The position numbers were made by a program, and so were the translations under genes. A DNA stretch of 64,000 nucleotides from an uncultured Paracoccaceae bacterium (GTDB lineage Bacteria; Pseudomonadota; Alphaproteobacteria; Rhodobacterales; Rhodobacteraceae): assembly GCA_947498985.1 (NCBI GenBank), contig CANMMF010000002.1:62001-126000 (forward strand), given 5' to 3'. This document shows positions 29,181 through 39,462 of the stretch, piece by piece. Every line of letters begins with the position of its first letter. The first letter of the stretch is position 1. The notes below the pieces were generated by a model, which saw only the letters and a list, made by a program, of their open reading frames with translations, searched no databases and was not told the origin of the DNA.

Positions 29181-29786
29181 TTACCCGGCGCGCTTGAGAT
29201 CCGCGATCATCGCGTCGATATCGCCGCGGCGACGGTCGATCATCGCTCCGACCTCCTGGCGCTCGGTCAGCAGCATGTTGATGCCTTCGATATACATGTT
29301 GATGAATTTCGGCCGGCCCGACCGGTCCGAGACATGAAACGTCACGTCGAACGGCGCCTGCCCGCGCAGCACCGCGCGGGTCTTGACCTCGTGCCAGTTC
29401 TTGACCTGCTTGACGCCCTGCACCTCGAGCCGCCCACCGATGAACTCGCGGAACCGCTTGCCGTATTTGCGCGCGATATAGGCGTTGAACGCTTTCGAGA
29501 ACGCACCCCGCTGCGCGCCCGTGGCGCGGCGCGCGTCATTGCCCATCGCATAGGCCGCCACGTAAGCGGTGTCGGCATAGCGCTGAAAGATCCGTTCGAA
29601 ATCGCGGATCATCGCGCCTTCGGACTTGCCGCTGTCGATCACGCGGTTGATCTCGCCCACAAGGCTGTCTACCAGCGATTTCGCCTGGCCTTGCGACAGC
29701 GCCGATGCCGGTACCGGCAGGAGCGACACAGCCCCGAGCGACAACGCGCCAAGGCAGAAATGGCGACGGGTGAGGGAATGGAGCAT
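29181..29786 (-). CDS. mlaC: MlaC/Ttg2D family phospholipid-binding periplasmic protein
   Basis: Tat/Sec-like N-terminus; FERIFQRYADTAYVAAYAMG, FVRK-like AFNAYIARKYGKRF, EGINMLLTERQEVGAMIDRRRGDIDAMIADL. Confidence 0.88.
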   Translation of the reverse strand: MLHSLTRRHFCLGALSLGAVSLLPVPASALSQGQAKSLVDSLVGEINRVIDSGKSEGAMIRDFERIFQRYADTAYVAAYAMGNDARRATGAQRGAFSKAFNAYIARKYGKRFREFIGGRLEVQGVKQVKNWHEVKTRAVLRGQAPFDVTFHVSDRSGRPKFINMYIEGINMLLTERQEVGAMIDRRRGDIDAMIADLKRAG

Positions 29787-29788
29787 GG

Positions 29789-30538
29789 TCAGAATCCTTC
29801 GGTATCGAGCGCCAGCGGATCGTCTTCTGCACCGGTCGGGGTTTCGTCCCCCAGTTCGAACCGGCGGTTCTGCAGATAGATCAGGCGCAGTTGTGCGTAG
29901 GAATCGGCGCTCTCGTAGAGCACCGAATCGACGGTATCGCCAAATTGCCCGCGCTCGCCCACCTGGGCGGCCACCCAGGCGGCGGTGGCGACCCGCTGGG
30001 CGGGTTTGGACAACACGTAATCGAGCGGATCGAGGAACAGATCGACAAATTCCCCCACCGCATCGCGTTCGGTGGACGGGCCCAGCAACGGCAGCTCGAC
30101 ATAAGCGCCCTCGGGCACGCCCCAGACATGCAGCGTCTCGCCGAAATCCGACTCGTCGCGCTCCAGCCCGATATCGCTGGCCGGATCCAGCAGACCGCCA
30201 AGCCCCACCGTCGCATTCAGCGCAAACCGCAGCGTGTTGGCGGTCGCGGGCCCCGGTCGGCCCTGCAGGATCTGATTGACGATGGTGCGCGGCAGCGACA
30301 CGGTGTCGGCGAAATTTGTCACCACCAGTTGCACATCCTGCGGCACCGTATCGGCATAACCCGATCCCGCGCCGCGCAGGAATCGCTCGTCCACGCGGCG
30401 GTTGAACGCGTGCACCTGCCGGTTTGCCGCTTCATTGGGATCGTAAATGCCGTCGGGGGCCTCACCCGGGCCGGGCGTGGAACACGCTGCAACAAGGGGC
30501 ACCAGAACAAGTGCCAAAATCACACGCATTGGCCGCAT
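29789..30538 (-). CDS. mlaA: MlaA/VacJ family lipoprotein
   Basis: Lipobox LVAACS; DPNEAANRQVHAFNRRVDERFL; LPLLGPSTERDAVGEFVDLFLDPL. Confidence 0.93.
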   Translation of the reverse strand: MRPMRVILALVLVPLVAACSTPGPGEAPDGIYDPNEAANRQVHAFNRRVDERFLRGAGSGYADTVPQDVQLVVTNFADTVSLPRTIVNQILQGRPGPATANTLRFALNATVGLGGLLDPASDIGLERDESDFGETLHVWGVPEGAYVELPLLGPSTERDAVGEFVDLFLDPLDYVLSKPAQRVATAAWVAAQVGERGQFGDTVDSVLYESADSYAQLRLIYLQNRRFELGDETPTGAEDDPLALDTEGF

Positions 30539-30749
30539 AAGCTCAACGCCCCCATGTAAAATCCTTGGGAATGCCGCAAACCTTCCCCAAAAGGACATTT
30601 ATGTTCATTTCCAATCAGACCCGATGCAAAGCGCAGGATTCAACGTATTTGTGACATGGACTGACATGCAATAACTTGGCAGCACCAAACAGCCGCCAGA
30701 ATGTCACGTTTTGGGGCACAATTCAAAGCAGAAGGGCGGCGATCCGCTG

Positions 30750-32483
30750 ATGAGCACGAAACGTTTCGAGACCGGCTTCGACGAGCTGCGCGCGGCGCGC
30801 AAGGCAAGCCGTCCCTATTACTGGTTTGTCGGGATTTTCAGCTTTTTCGTGAACATGCTGATGCTCACCGGGCCGATCTACATGCTGCAGGTCTATGACC
30901 GCGTGCTGGGCTCCCGGTCAGAGGCGACGCTGCTCGCGCTCAGCGTGCTTGTGGTCTTTCTCTACAGCATGATGGGCATCCTCGACTACGTGCGCGGGCG
31001 GGTGATGGGGCGGGTGGCCGCCCGGTTTCAGGCCGCGCTTGATCTGCGCGTGTTCGACGCCGTGGTGCGGCGTTCGACCGTCAAGAACGACGAGCTGGCC
31101 CAGTCCGGCCTGCGCGATCTGGAATCGGTGCAGCGGCTGATGTCCTCGCCGGTGCTGATGGCGATCTTCGACATGCCATGGACGCCGGTCTTCATCGTGG
31201 CCATCGCGATCTTCCATCCATGGCTGGGCTATCTGGCGGTCGCCGGCGGGCTGGTTCTGATCTTTGTGACCGTGATCAACCAGATCGTCACCCGCGCGCC
31301 GACGCTCAACTCCAACATCGCGGTGATGGAGGCGGAGCGGACCTCCGACCAGATCCGCGCCGAGGCCGAGATGGTGCAGGCGCTCGGCATGCGCCGCGAC
31401 GCGTTCCAGCGCTGGATCGGCGCCCGCAGCGCGGCGCTGAAAGGCCAGATCAGCGCTTCCGATCTCACCGGCACTTTCTCGACCACGACCAAGACCTTCC
31501 GGCTGCTGCTGCAATCGGCGATGCTGGGCCTGGGCGCCTATCTGGTGCTGCAGGGCGAGCTGACCCCAGGCGCGATGATCGCGGGCTCCATCCTGATGGG
31601 CCGCGCGCTGGCGCCGATCGAACTTGCCATCGGTCAATGGCCGATGGTGCAGCGCGCCAGAAAAGGCTGGGAAAACCTCGGCCAGTTGCTGTCGGAAATC
31701 CCGCAGGAAGCGCCGCGCACCGCCCTGCCGCGTCCGCGCGCCCGGCTGGAGGTGACGCAGCTTACCATTGTGCCGCCCGGCGAACAGCAGGCCAGCCTGC
31801 GTCTGGTCAGCTTTGACGTGCAGCCCGGGCAGGCGCTTGGCGTGATCGGGCCCTCGGGCTCGGGCAAATCGACGCTGGCGCGGGCGATCACCGGCGTCTG
31901 GCGCCCGGCGGGCGGCAAGATCCGGCTCGACGGGGCGGCGCTCGATCAATACGGGCCGGACGTTCTGGGCCAGCATATCGGCTACCTGCCGCAGCGGGTG
32001 ACGCTCTTTGAAGGCACGATTGCCGAGAACATCGCACGGCTTTCGGCCAATCCGGATGCCGAAAAGATCGTCGAGGCGGCGCGCAAGGCCGACGCGCATG
32101 AGATGATCCTGAAGCTGCCCGGCGGCTACGATGCGCAGGTCTCCTCCGCTGGCGGGCGCCTTTCCGGCGGCCAGATGCAGCGCATCGGCCTCGCGCGGGC
32201 GATGTATGGCGATCCGGTGCTTCTGGTGCTCGACGAGCCCAACTCGAACCTCGACAATGACGGCTCTTCGGCGGTCAACCAGGCGATCCGCGAATTCAAG
32301 AAAGCGGGCAATTCGGTGCTGATCATGGCCCACCGCCCCGCCGCGATCCAGGAATGCGACAGCCTTCTGATGCTGGAAAACGGCACCCGCGTGGCCTTTG
32401 GTCCGAAAGAAGAGGTGCTGCGCAGCGTCGTGCAGAACCACCAGCAGATTGCCCAGGGCGCCGGGCCGGGAGGTGTGCGATGA
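30750..32483 (+). CDS. Type I secretion system permease/ATPase (PrtD-like)
   Basis: ABC TM domain plus Walker A GPSGSGKSTLARAITG, LSGGQMQRIGLARAMYGDPVLLVLDEPNSNLD. Confidence 0.93.
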   Translation: MSTKRFETGFDELRAARKASRPYYWFVGIFSFFVNMLMLTGPIYMLQVYDRVLGSRSEATLLALSVLVVFLYSMMGILDYVRGRVMGRVAARFQAALDLRVFDAVVRRSTVKNDELAQSGLRDLESVQRLMSSPVLMAIFDMPWTPVFIVAIAIFHPWLGYLAVAGGLVLIFVTVINQIVTRAPTLNSNIAVMEAERTSDQIRAEAEMVQALGMRRDAFQRWIGARSAALKGQISASDLTGTFSTTTKTFRLLLQSAMLGLGAYLVLQGELTPGAMIAGSILMGRALAPIELAIGQWPMVQRARKGWENLGQLLSEIPQEAPRTALPRPRARLEVTQLTIVPPGEQQASLRLVSFDVQPGQALGVIGPSGSGKSTLARAITGVWRPAGGKIRLDGAALDQYGPDVLGQHIGYLPQRVTLFEGTIAENIARLSANPDAEKIVEAARKADAHEMILKLPGGYDAQVSSAGGRLSGGQMQRIGLARAMYGDPVLLVLDEPNSNLDNDGSSAVNQAIREFKKAGNSVLIMAHRPAAIQECDSLLMLENGTRVAFGPKEEVLRSVVQNHQQIAQGAGPGGVR

Positions 32484-33784
32484 GCGCGAATTCGGATTTT
32501 CCCCTGCGCACCCCGATGATCGTGGGTCTGCTGGCGCTGACCGTGCTGGTCGGCGGGTTCGGCACCTGGGCCGCAACCACCAATATCTCCGGCGCGATCA
32601 TCGCCTCGGGGCAGATCCAGGTCGACCAGAACCGCCAGGTGGTACAACACCCCGATGGCGGTGTGGTGGCCGAGATCGTGGTGGACGAGGGCGATCTGGT
32701 CCAGCAGGGCGACCCGCTGCTGCGGCTCGACCCGACGCTGCAACTGTCGGAACTGACCATCATCGAAGGCCAGTATTTCGAGCTTGTGGCCCGCCGCGCG
32801 CGCCTGCAGGCCGAGCGGGACACGAGGGACGAGCTGACCTTTTCCGAAGAATTGCTGTCGCGCGCCGAGGATGACCCGCAGCTTGCCGAACTGGTCGAGG
32901 GGCAGCGCAACCTCTTTATCGCGCGGCGCGATTCGGTCGAGTTCGAAAGCGAGCAGCTGGCCAAGCGCTCCGAGCAGATCGGCGATCAGGTGAGCGGGAT
33001 CGACGCGCAGCAGACCGCCCTCTCCGAACAGCTGGCGCTCATCGAAGAGGAACTGGCGGACCAGCAATCACTTCTGGATCGCGGGCTCGCACAGGCCAGC
33101 CGCGTGCTGTCGCTGCAGCGCGAACGCGCGCGCCTGTCGGGGCTTGTGGGCGAGCTGACCGCGCAGAAGGCGCAGGCCGAAGGTCGCATCACCGAGATCG
33201 AGCTCGAGATCCTCAAGCTCGACACCCGGCGGCGCGAAGAGGCGATCACCCGGCTGCGCGACCTGCAGACCCGCGAACGCGAACTGGCCGAACAGCGCAA
33301 TGCGATTCGCGAACGACTGAGCCGAATGGTCATCACCGCGCCGGTCTCGGGTGTGATCTACGGGCTCACCGTGTTCACCCCGCGCTCGGTGATCCGGCCC
33401 GCCGATCCGGTGCTTTACCTGGTGCCACAGGACCGTCCGCTGGTCATTGCCGCGCAGGTGGAGCCCATTCATATCGACCAGCTTTTCGTCGATCAGGACG
33501 TGTCCTTGCGGTTCTCGTCGCTGGATCAGCGCAACACGCCGGAACTCTTCGGCCAGGTCGTGCAGATCTCGGCGGATGCGTTCGAGGACAGCAACACCCG
33601 CGTCAGCTACTACCGCGCGGAGATCGTGCTGAAAGAGGGTGAGATCGCCCGCCTGCCCGAAGGTGCTGCACTGATCCCCGGCATGCCGGTGGAGGCGTTC
33701 ATCCGCACCGAAGACCGCACCCCCATCGGCTATCTGGTCAAACCCTTCACCGACTATTTCGCCCGCGCGTTCCGCGAAAGCTGA
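32480..33784 (+). CDS. HlyD family type I secretion membrane fusion protein
   Basis: ASGQIQVDQNRQVVQHPDGGVVAEIVVDEGDLVQQGDPLLRLD and RMVITAPVSGVIYGL; ATGA overlap with the ABC gene. Confidence 0.95.
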   Translation: MSANSDFPLRTPMIVGLLALTVLVGGFGTWAATTNISGAIIASGQIQVDQNRQVVQHPDGGVVAEIVVDEGDLVQQGDPLLRLDPTLQLSELTIIEGQYFELVARRARLQAERDTRDELTFSEELLSRAEDDPQLAELVEGQRNLFIARRDSVEFESEQLAKRSEQIGDQVSGIDAQQTALSEQLALIEEELADQQSLLDRGLAQASRVLSLQRERARLSGLVGELTAQKAQAEGRITEIELEILKLDTRRREEAITRLRDLQTRERELAEQRNAIRERLSRMVITAPVSGVIYGLTVFTPRSVIRPADPVLYLVPQDRPLVIAAQVEPIHIDQLFVDQDVSLRFSSLDQRNTPELFGQVVQISADAFEDSNTRVSYYRAEIVLKEGEIARLPEGAALIPGMPVEAFIRTEDRTPIGYLVKPFTDYFARAFRES

Positions 33785-33895
33785 GACGCGCAGGCGCGCG
33801 GTCCGGAGATAATTGCCTCCGGACCGCAAGGCACGTGTTTTCATTGCCACCCGCGCAGGCTAGCGTCGCGTCAGATGTCCTCAAGGAGCGCCGCC

Positions 33896-34360
33896 ATGAG
33901 CCAAGCGATCGAGACCCGCCTGTCGGAACTGGGCCTGAGCCTGCCCGATGCCCCGGCCCCCGCCGCCAATTACGTGCCGTATGTGCAAGTCGGCCAGACG
34001 CTCTACGTCTCCGGCCAGATCGCCATGAAGGACGGCGCGATGATCACCGGCAAGCTCGGCGCGGAGCTGAGCATCGAGGAGGGCGCGGACGCGGCCAGGC
34101 TGTGCGCGCTCAGCCTTCTGGCGCAGGTCCGCGCGGCCTGTGACGGTGATCTGGGGCGGCTCAAACGCGTGGTGAAGCTGACCGGTTTCGTGAATTCCAC
34201 ACCGGAGTTTGGCGAGCAGCCCAAGGTGATCAACGGCGCTTCAGACGTGCTGGTGGAGATCCTTGGCGATGCCGGGCGGCATGCGCGCTCTGCGGTCTCT
34301 GCAGGTGCCCTGCCCTTCAACGTCGCGGTCGAGATCGAAGGCATTTTCGAGATCGCCTGA
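33896..34360 (+). CDS. RidA/YjgF family protein
   Basis: YVQVGQTLYVSGQIAMKDG, RAACDGDLGRLKRVVKLTGFVNS, GARSAVSAGALPFNVAVEIEGIFEI. Confidence 0.92.
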   Translation: MSQAIETRLSELGLSLPDAPAPAANYVPYVQVGQTLYVSGQIAMKDGAMITGKLGAELSIEEGADAARLCALSLLAQVRAACDGDLGRLKRVVKLTGFVNSTPEFGEQPKVINGASDVLVEILGDAGRHARSAVSAGALPFNVAVEIEGIFEIA

Positions 34361-35115
34361 TGCCCGCACTGCCTCGGGTCTTTCTGGACCGCCCGATCAC
34401 CCACCGCGCGCTGCATGACCGCGCCGCAGGCCGGGCGGAAAACAGCCCCGCCGCGATCCGCGCCGCCATTGCCGCAGGCTACGGGATCGAGATCGACCTG
34501 CAGCTATCTCGCGATGCGCAGGCGATGGTGTTTCACGATTACGGTCTGGGCCGACTCACCGCCGAAGAGGGCCCGGTGCGCCAGCGCGACGCCGCGGCAC
34601 TGCGCGCGATCACGCTGTCGGGTGGCAGTGACAGCATCCCGACCTTGCCCGACGTGCTGGATCAGGTGGCAGGCCAGGTGCCGCTGCTCATCGAGTTGAA
34701 GGACCAGCATGGCGACATGGGCCCGACCGACGGCGCGCTCGAGGCCGCAACCGCGGCCGCGCTCGAAGGCTATGCCGGGCCGGTGGCGCTGATGTCGTTC
34801 AATCCGCATTCGGTGGCAGAGCTTGGGCGGCTCGCGCCCGATCTGCCGCGCGGGCTCACCACCAGCGGCTATCATGCCGAGCATTGGCCAACGCTCAGCA
34901 CCGCCACCCGCGAGCGGCTGCGGACCATCCCCGATTTCGACCGGGTGGGCGCGCGGTTCATCAGCCATGACTGCCGCGATCTGCAAAACGACGCGGTCAC
35001 CGCGCTGAAAGCCCGCGGCGTGCCGGTGCTCTGCTGGACCGTGAAATCGCCTGCGCAGGAGGCAGAGGCGCGGCAGGTGGCCGACAACATCACCTTCGAG
35101 GGCTACACCGCTTGA
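34360..35115 (+). CDS. Glycerophosphodiester phosphodiesterase
   Basis: ITHRALHDRAAGRAENSPAAIRAAIAAGYGIEIDLQLSRDAQAMVFHDYGLGRLT. Confidence 0.93.
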   Translation: MPALPRVFLDRPITHRALHDRAAGRAENSPAAIRAAIAAGYGIEIDLQLSRDAQAMVFHDYGLGRLTAEEGPVRQRDAAALRAITLSGGSDSIPTLPDVLDQVAGQVPLLIELKDQHGDMGPTDGALEAATAAALEGYAGPVALMSFNPHSVAELGRLAPDLPRGLTTSGYHAEHWPTLSTATRERLRTIPDFDRVGARFISHDCRDLQNDAVTALKARGVPVLCWTVKSPAQEAEARQVADNITFEGYTA

Positions 35116-35149
35116 AGCGGCGCCGTCCCGTGCCAGATTGAGTGGGGTG

Positions 35150-36349
35150 ATGACCGAGCAAAGCCCCGCCCCGACCTTCGCCGTTTCGGTGTTGTCCTCG
35201 CTGACCCAGATCGCCGCCAGCGACTGGGATGCCTGCGCCTGCCCCGAGACCGCGGATGGCGGACGGCCGGCCGATCCGTTCACCACCTACCGGTTCCTGA
35301 GCGCGCTGGAGCAAAGCGGCTCTGTCGGGCCGGGCACCGGCTGGGATCCGCGCTATCTGATGGTGGAAAGCGACGGCGCGGTGGTCGCCACCGCGCCGCT
35401 TTACGGCAAGGGCCACAGCCAGGGCGAATACATCTTCGATCACAACTGGGCGCATGCGCTGGAAAGCGCGGGCGGGCGCTATTACCCCAAGCTGCAGATC
35501 GCGGTGCCCTTCACACCGGCCACCGGGCGCCGGTTCCTGACCCGCCCGGGCCATGAGGCCAGCGGCATGGCGGCGCTGGTGCAGGGGGCGGTGCAGTTCG
35601 GTGCCGAAAACCAGCTTTCCAGCCTGCATGCCACCTTCTGCACCGAGGGTGAGGCGATTGCGGGCGAAAAGATGGGGCTGTTGCGACGCACCACCCAGCA
35701 GTTTCACTGGCTCAACCAGGGTTACGCGGATTTCGACGCGTTTCTGGCCGCGCTCAGTTCGCGCAAACGCAAGACGATCCGCAAGGAGCGGCGCACCGCG
35801 CAGGCCTTCGGCGGCGAAATCCGGACCCTGACCGGCGACCAGATCCGCCCCGAACACTGGGACGCGTTCTGGCGGTTTTACCAGGATACCGGCGCGCGCA
35901 AATGGGGCACGCCCTACCTCACCCGTGACTTCTTTCACATCGCGCAGGAGACGATGCGCGACGACATCGCGCTGGTGATGTGCCTGCGCGACGGGCGGGC
36001 CGTGGCGGGCGCGCTCAATTTCATCGGTCGCGACGCGCTTTTCGGGCGCTACTGGGGCTGCGTCGAAGACCATCCCTGCCTGCATTTCGAAGCGTGTTAC
36101 TATCAGGCCATCGACTTTGCGATCCGCCACGGGCTGGCGCGGGTCGAGGCGGGCGCGCAGGGCGAGCACAAGCTGGCCCGCGGTTATCTGCCCACACCGA
36201 CCCATTCGCTGCACTGGATTGCGGATCAGGGGTTTTCCGATGCGGTGGCGCGCTATCTCAAGGCCGAACGCGACGCGGTGGGCGAAGATATCGAGATACT
36301 CACGGCTTACGGGCCGTTCCGGAAAGTCACGCAGGAGGAACAGCCATGA
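35150..36349 (+). CDS. GNAT/FemAB-like N-acetyltransferase (peptidogalycan-biosynthesis-like)
   Basis: [66 protein letters not shown]. Confidence 0.85.
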   Translation: MTEQSPAPTFAVSVLSSLTQIAASDWDACACPETADGGRPADPFTTYRFLSALEQSGSVGPGTGWDPRYLMVESDGAVVATAPLYGKGHSQGEYIFDHNWAHALESAGGRYYPKLQIAVPFTPATGRRFLTRPGHEASGMAALVQGAVQFGAENQLSSLHATFCTEGEAIAGEKMGLLRRTTQQFHWLNQGYADFDAFLAALSSRKRKTIRKERRTAQAFGGEIRTLTGDQIRPEHWDAFWRFYQDTGARKWGTPYLTRDFFHIAQETMRDDIALVMCLRDGRAVAGALNFIGRDALFGRYWGCVEDHPCLHFEACYYQAIDFAIRHGLARVEAGAQGEHKLARGYLPTPTHSLHWIADQGFSDAVARYLKAERDAVGEDIEILTAYGPFRKVTQEEQP

Positions 36350-36636
36350 CCGAATTACTCTCCGACGCCGCCCGCAAGACGGTGATCGACCCGCTGCTGG
36401 ACAGCGGCTGGCGCATGGTCGAGGGGCGCGACGCGATCACCAAGACCTTCGAATTCGGCGATTTCACCGAAGCCTTTGCCTGGATGACCCGCGCCGCCCT
36501 TTATGCGGAGAAATGGAATCACCATCCCGAATGGTTCAACGTCTACAAGACCGTCGAGGTGACGCTCTCGACCCATGACGTGGGCGGGCTTTCGGCACTT
36601 GATGCCAAGCTGGCGCGCAGGCTCGACAAGCTTTGA
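36346..36636 (+). CDS. phhB: Pterin-4a-carbinolamine dehydratase
   Basis: [65 protein letters not shown]. Confidence 0.96.
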   Translation: MTELLSDAARKTVIDPLLDSGWRMVEGRDAITKTFEFGDFTEAFAWMTRAALYAEKWNHHPEWFNVYKTVEVTLSTHDVGGLSALDAKLARRLDKL

Positions 36637-36711
36637 GGCGGCAGCAGGCTTGCCCGCCCTGATGGGCGGTCGCGCGATCCGGGGCACATCCTCTGCGCCC
36701 CGGACAATCCC

Positions 36712-37200
36712 CTACATCGCGTCGCGCAACGTCTCACCGGCGGAAACCTCGCAGACGCCGGGGCTTTCCTCGACATTGAGGATCTTGACCACTCCGTCCT
36801 CGGCCAGCAGCGCATAGCGTAGCGACCGGTTGATCAACCCCGCGGGCGGCGCGTTCAGCACCAGGTCGATGGCCTTGGTGAATTCGCTTTCCGCATCGCC
36901 GAGCATGGTGATCCCGGCCATGTCGGCGCCGGTGGATTCACCCCAGGCGGACATCACAAACGGGTCGTTGACCGACACGCAGATGATCTCCTCCACACCC
37001 TTCTCGTCGAAATCGGGCTTGGTGCGGATGAAGCTGGGAAGGTGGGCGGAGGTGCAGGTCCCGGTATAGGCGCCGGGCAGACCGAAGATCACCACCTTGC
37101 GGCCCTTGGTCAGGCTGTTCATCTGAACGGGCTCCGGGCCGCTGTCGCCCAGCCGCAGCAGTTTGGCGTCGGGCAGGGTATCCCCTACGGAAATCGGCAT
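36712..37200 (-). CDS. Peroxiredoxin (Prx5/AhpE-like)
   Basis: KVVIFGLPGAYTGTCTSAHLPSF; MPISVGDTLPDAKL start chosen. Confidence 0.93.
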   Translation of the reverse strand: MPISVGDTLPDAKLLRLGDSGPEPVQMNSLTKGRKVVIFGLPGAYTGTCTSAHLPSFIRTKPDFDEKGVEEIICVSVNDPFVMSAWGESTGADMAGITMLGDAESEFTKAIDLVLNAPPAGLINRSLRYALLAEDGVVKILNVEESPGVCEVSAGETLRDAM

Positions 37201-37277
37201 GAGGGTGTCGCTCCTTGAATTGTGTTCCGGTTCCACGGAGATATAGGATGTGCCGGTAAAAGGGAAATGGGGGTCAC

Positions 37278-38486
37278 ATGACACATGTCGTCGTTGTTGG
37301 AGGCGGCCAGGCCGCCGCGTCTCTGGTCGCCCGGCTGCGCGGCAAGGGGTTTGACGGCGCGGTGACCCTGATCGGCGACGAACCGGTGCCGCCCTACCAG
37401 CGCCCGCCGCTCTCCAAGGCCTATCTGATGGGCGACATGGCGCTGGAGCGTCTCTATCTGCGGCCCGAAAGCTGGTACGCGGACCAGGCCATCACCCTGC
37501 GGCAGGGGCTGCGCATCGATGCCATCGACCGCGCGGCCAGCGCCGTGCAGGCGGGCGATGAGACGATCGCCTACGACCATCTGGCGCTCTGCACCGGGTC
37601 CCGGCCGCGCCGTCTGCCCGCCACCATCGGAGGCGATCTGGGCGGCGTTCACGAAGTGCGCACGCTGGCGGATGTCGACGCGATGGCACCGCTGTTCGAG
37701 CCCGGCAAGCGCGTGCTGATCGTCGGCGGCGGCTATATCGGGCTGGAGGCGGCGTCGGTGGCCGCCAAGCTCGGCCTGCAGGTCACGCTGGTCGAGGCGG
37801 CGGACCGCATCCTGCAGCGCGTCGCCGCCCCGCAGACCTCGGAATATTTCCGCGCCCTGCACAAAAGCCACGGCGTCGACCTGCGCGAAGGCACCGGTCT
37901 GGTCCGGCTGATCGGCGACGACCGCGTGACCGCGGCGGAACTTGGCGACGGCACCGAGATCGGGATCGATTTCGCCATTGTCGGCGTCGGCATCACGCCC
38001 GCCACGGCGCTGGCCGACGCCGCCGGTCTGACGCTCGACAACGGCATCGCGGTGAACGCGCTGGGCCAGACCTCCGACCCTGCGATCTGGGCGGCGGGCG
38101 ATTGCGCCTCTTTCCCCGCAGCCGACGCCCGGCTGCGGCTGGAATCGGTCGGCAATGCCATCGATATGGGTGAGCTTGTGGCCGACAACATCCTGGGAGA
38201 GGGCCGCGCCTACGCGCCAAAGCCGTGGTTCTGGTCCGATCAATACGATTGCAAGCTGCAGATCGCCGGTCTCAGCACCGGGTATGACCGCATCGTCACC
38301 CGCGCGGGCGACGGGGGGTCGGTGTCGTTCTGGTATTACGCGGGCGCGCGGCTCATCGCGCTGGACGCGATGAACGACCCGCGCGCCTACATGGTCGGCA
38401 AACGGCTGATCGACGCGGGCAAAAGCGCCGATCCGGAGGCGGTGGGCGATCCCGCGACCGACCTCAAGGCGCTTTTGCGCGCGTGA
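37278..38486 (+). CDS. FAD-dependent oxidoreductase (ferredoxin reductase type)
   Basis: VVVVGGGQAAASLVARLRGKGFDG, RVLIVGGGYIGLEAASVAAKLG, AAGDCASFP. Confidence 0.93.
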   Translation: MTHVVVVGGGQAAASLVARLRGKGFDGAVTLIGDEPVPPYQRPPLSKAYLMGDMALERLYLRPESWYADQAITLRQGLRIDAIDRAASAVQAGDETIAYDHLALCTGSRPRRLPATIGGDLGGVHEVRTLADVDAMAPLFEPGKRVLIVGGGYIGLEAASVAAKLGLQVTLVEAADRILQRVAAPQTSEYFRALHKSHGVDLREGTGLVRLIGDDRVTAAELGDGTEIGIDFAIVGVGITPATALADAAGLTLDNGIAVNALGQTSDPAIWAAGDCASFPAADARLRLESVGNAIDMGELVADNILGEGRAYAPKPWFWSDQYDCKLQIAGLSTGYDRIVTRAGDGGSVSFWYYAGARLIALDAMNDPRAYMVGKRLIDAGKSADPEAVGDPATDLKALLRA

Positions 38487-38496
38487 GGATTTTCGC

Positions 38497-39054
38497 GTGA
38501 GGATTGTTGCAGGCGAAATGCGCGGGCGGCGCCTTGCGGCGGTGGGAAAGGGCGACGCCGGAGCCCAACTGCGCCCGACCACCGACCGGGTGCGCGAAGC
38601 GCTGTTCAACACGCTCGCCGGGGGACGGTTTGGCGATCCTTTCGACGGTGCCCTGGTGCTCGATCTCTTTGCGGGCACCGGCGCTCTGGGGCTGGAGGCG
38701 CTGTCGCGCGGCGCTGCGGAAAGTGTCTTTGTCGATGACGGGCGCGCCGCGCAAAAGCTGGTCCGCGCCAATATCGACGCGCTTGGGGTGGCGGACCGCG
38801 CCCGGCTGATCACCCGCGACGCGCGCCGCCTGCCGCAGGCCCACCGTCCCGCCTCGCTGGTCTTTCTGGACCCGCCTTATGGCAAGGATCTGGGCGCGCC
38901 TGCGCTGGATGCGGCCCGAAGCGCGGGCTGGATCGCGCCTGACGCCTTGGTCGTCTGGGAGGAAAGCGCGCCGCAGCCCGCCCCGCCGGGATTTGCGCTG
39001 CTCGACACCCGGCGCTACGGCGACACGCATGTGACGCTGCTGCGCGCGCGCTGA
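38497..39054 (+). CDS. rsmD: 16S rRNA (guanine(966)-N(2))-methyltransferase RsmD
   Basis: MRIVAGEMRGRRL, RPTTDRVREALFNTL, VLDLFAGTGALGLEALSRGA, FLDPPYGK. Confidence 0.96.
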   Translation: MRIVAGEMRGRRLAAVGKGDAGAQLRPTTDRVREALFNTLAGGRFGDPFDGALVLDLFAGTGALGLEALSRGAAESVFVDDGRAAQKLVRANIDALGVADRARLITRDARRLPQAHRPASLVFLDPPYGKDLGAPALDAARSAGWIAPDALVVWEESAPQPAPPGFALLDTRRYGDTHVTLLRAR

Positions 39055-39071
39055 GCGACATCCGGCGATCA

Positions 39072-39108
39072 GACAATCCACGTGGACAATCCACGTGGAC
39101 AATCCACG
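39072..39108. repeat. 13-bp tandem repeat with CCACGTGG palindromes
   Basis: gacaatccacgtg gacaatccacgtg gacaatccacg. Confidence 0.9.
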
Positions 39109-39128
39109 GTATCGCGGTATCTTAGCCC

Positions 39129-39314
39129 ATGGCCAGCGATGTTTCCTTTGGCGGCTGGGCCGCGCGCCCCGCCACGGCAGAGACCGACGCGCCGCGTCCG
39201 CGCAAACCTTCAGGCGGGCCGGTGTTTCTGGGCGATTGCGCCACCGCGGCGGATCACACGACGCTTCTGGTGGCCCTCTGGCGGCGCTGGGAGCAAGACG
39301 ACAAGGGCGAGTGA
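39129..39314 (+). CDS. Small hypothetical protein
   Basis: 61 codons; PSGGPVFLGDCATAADHTTLLVALWRRWE. Confidence 0.5.
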   Translation: MASDVSFGGWAARPATAETDAPRPRKPSGGPVFLGDCATAADHTTLLVALWRRWEQDDKGE

Positions 39315-39462
39315 TCCACTAACCCGCTGACGTACTCCGCTTTCATCCGCAAAGGCGAGCTCTGCGCGGGATTTCCCCCGTATTCAGCCGCGCCGGGCTG
39401 GCAATTGACCTGCGTCGCTTTATACTCATATTCGCATATGTGCATTCCCGAGGAGGCCGCCC

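Noticed and set aside
39072-39108. CRISPR-like array
   Set aside because: Units are contiguous 13-mers without spacers; no cas genes in the window.
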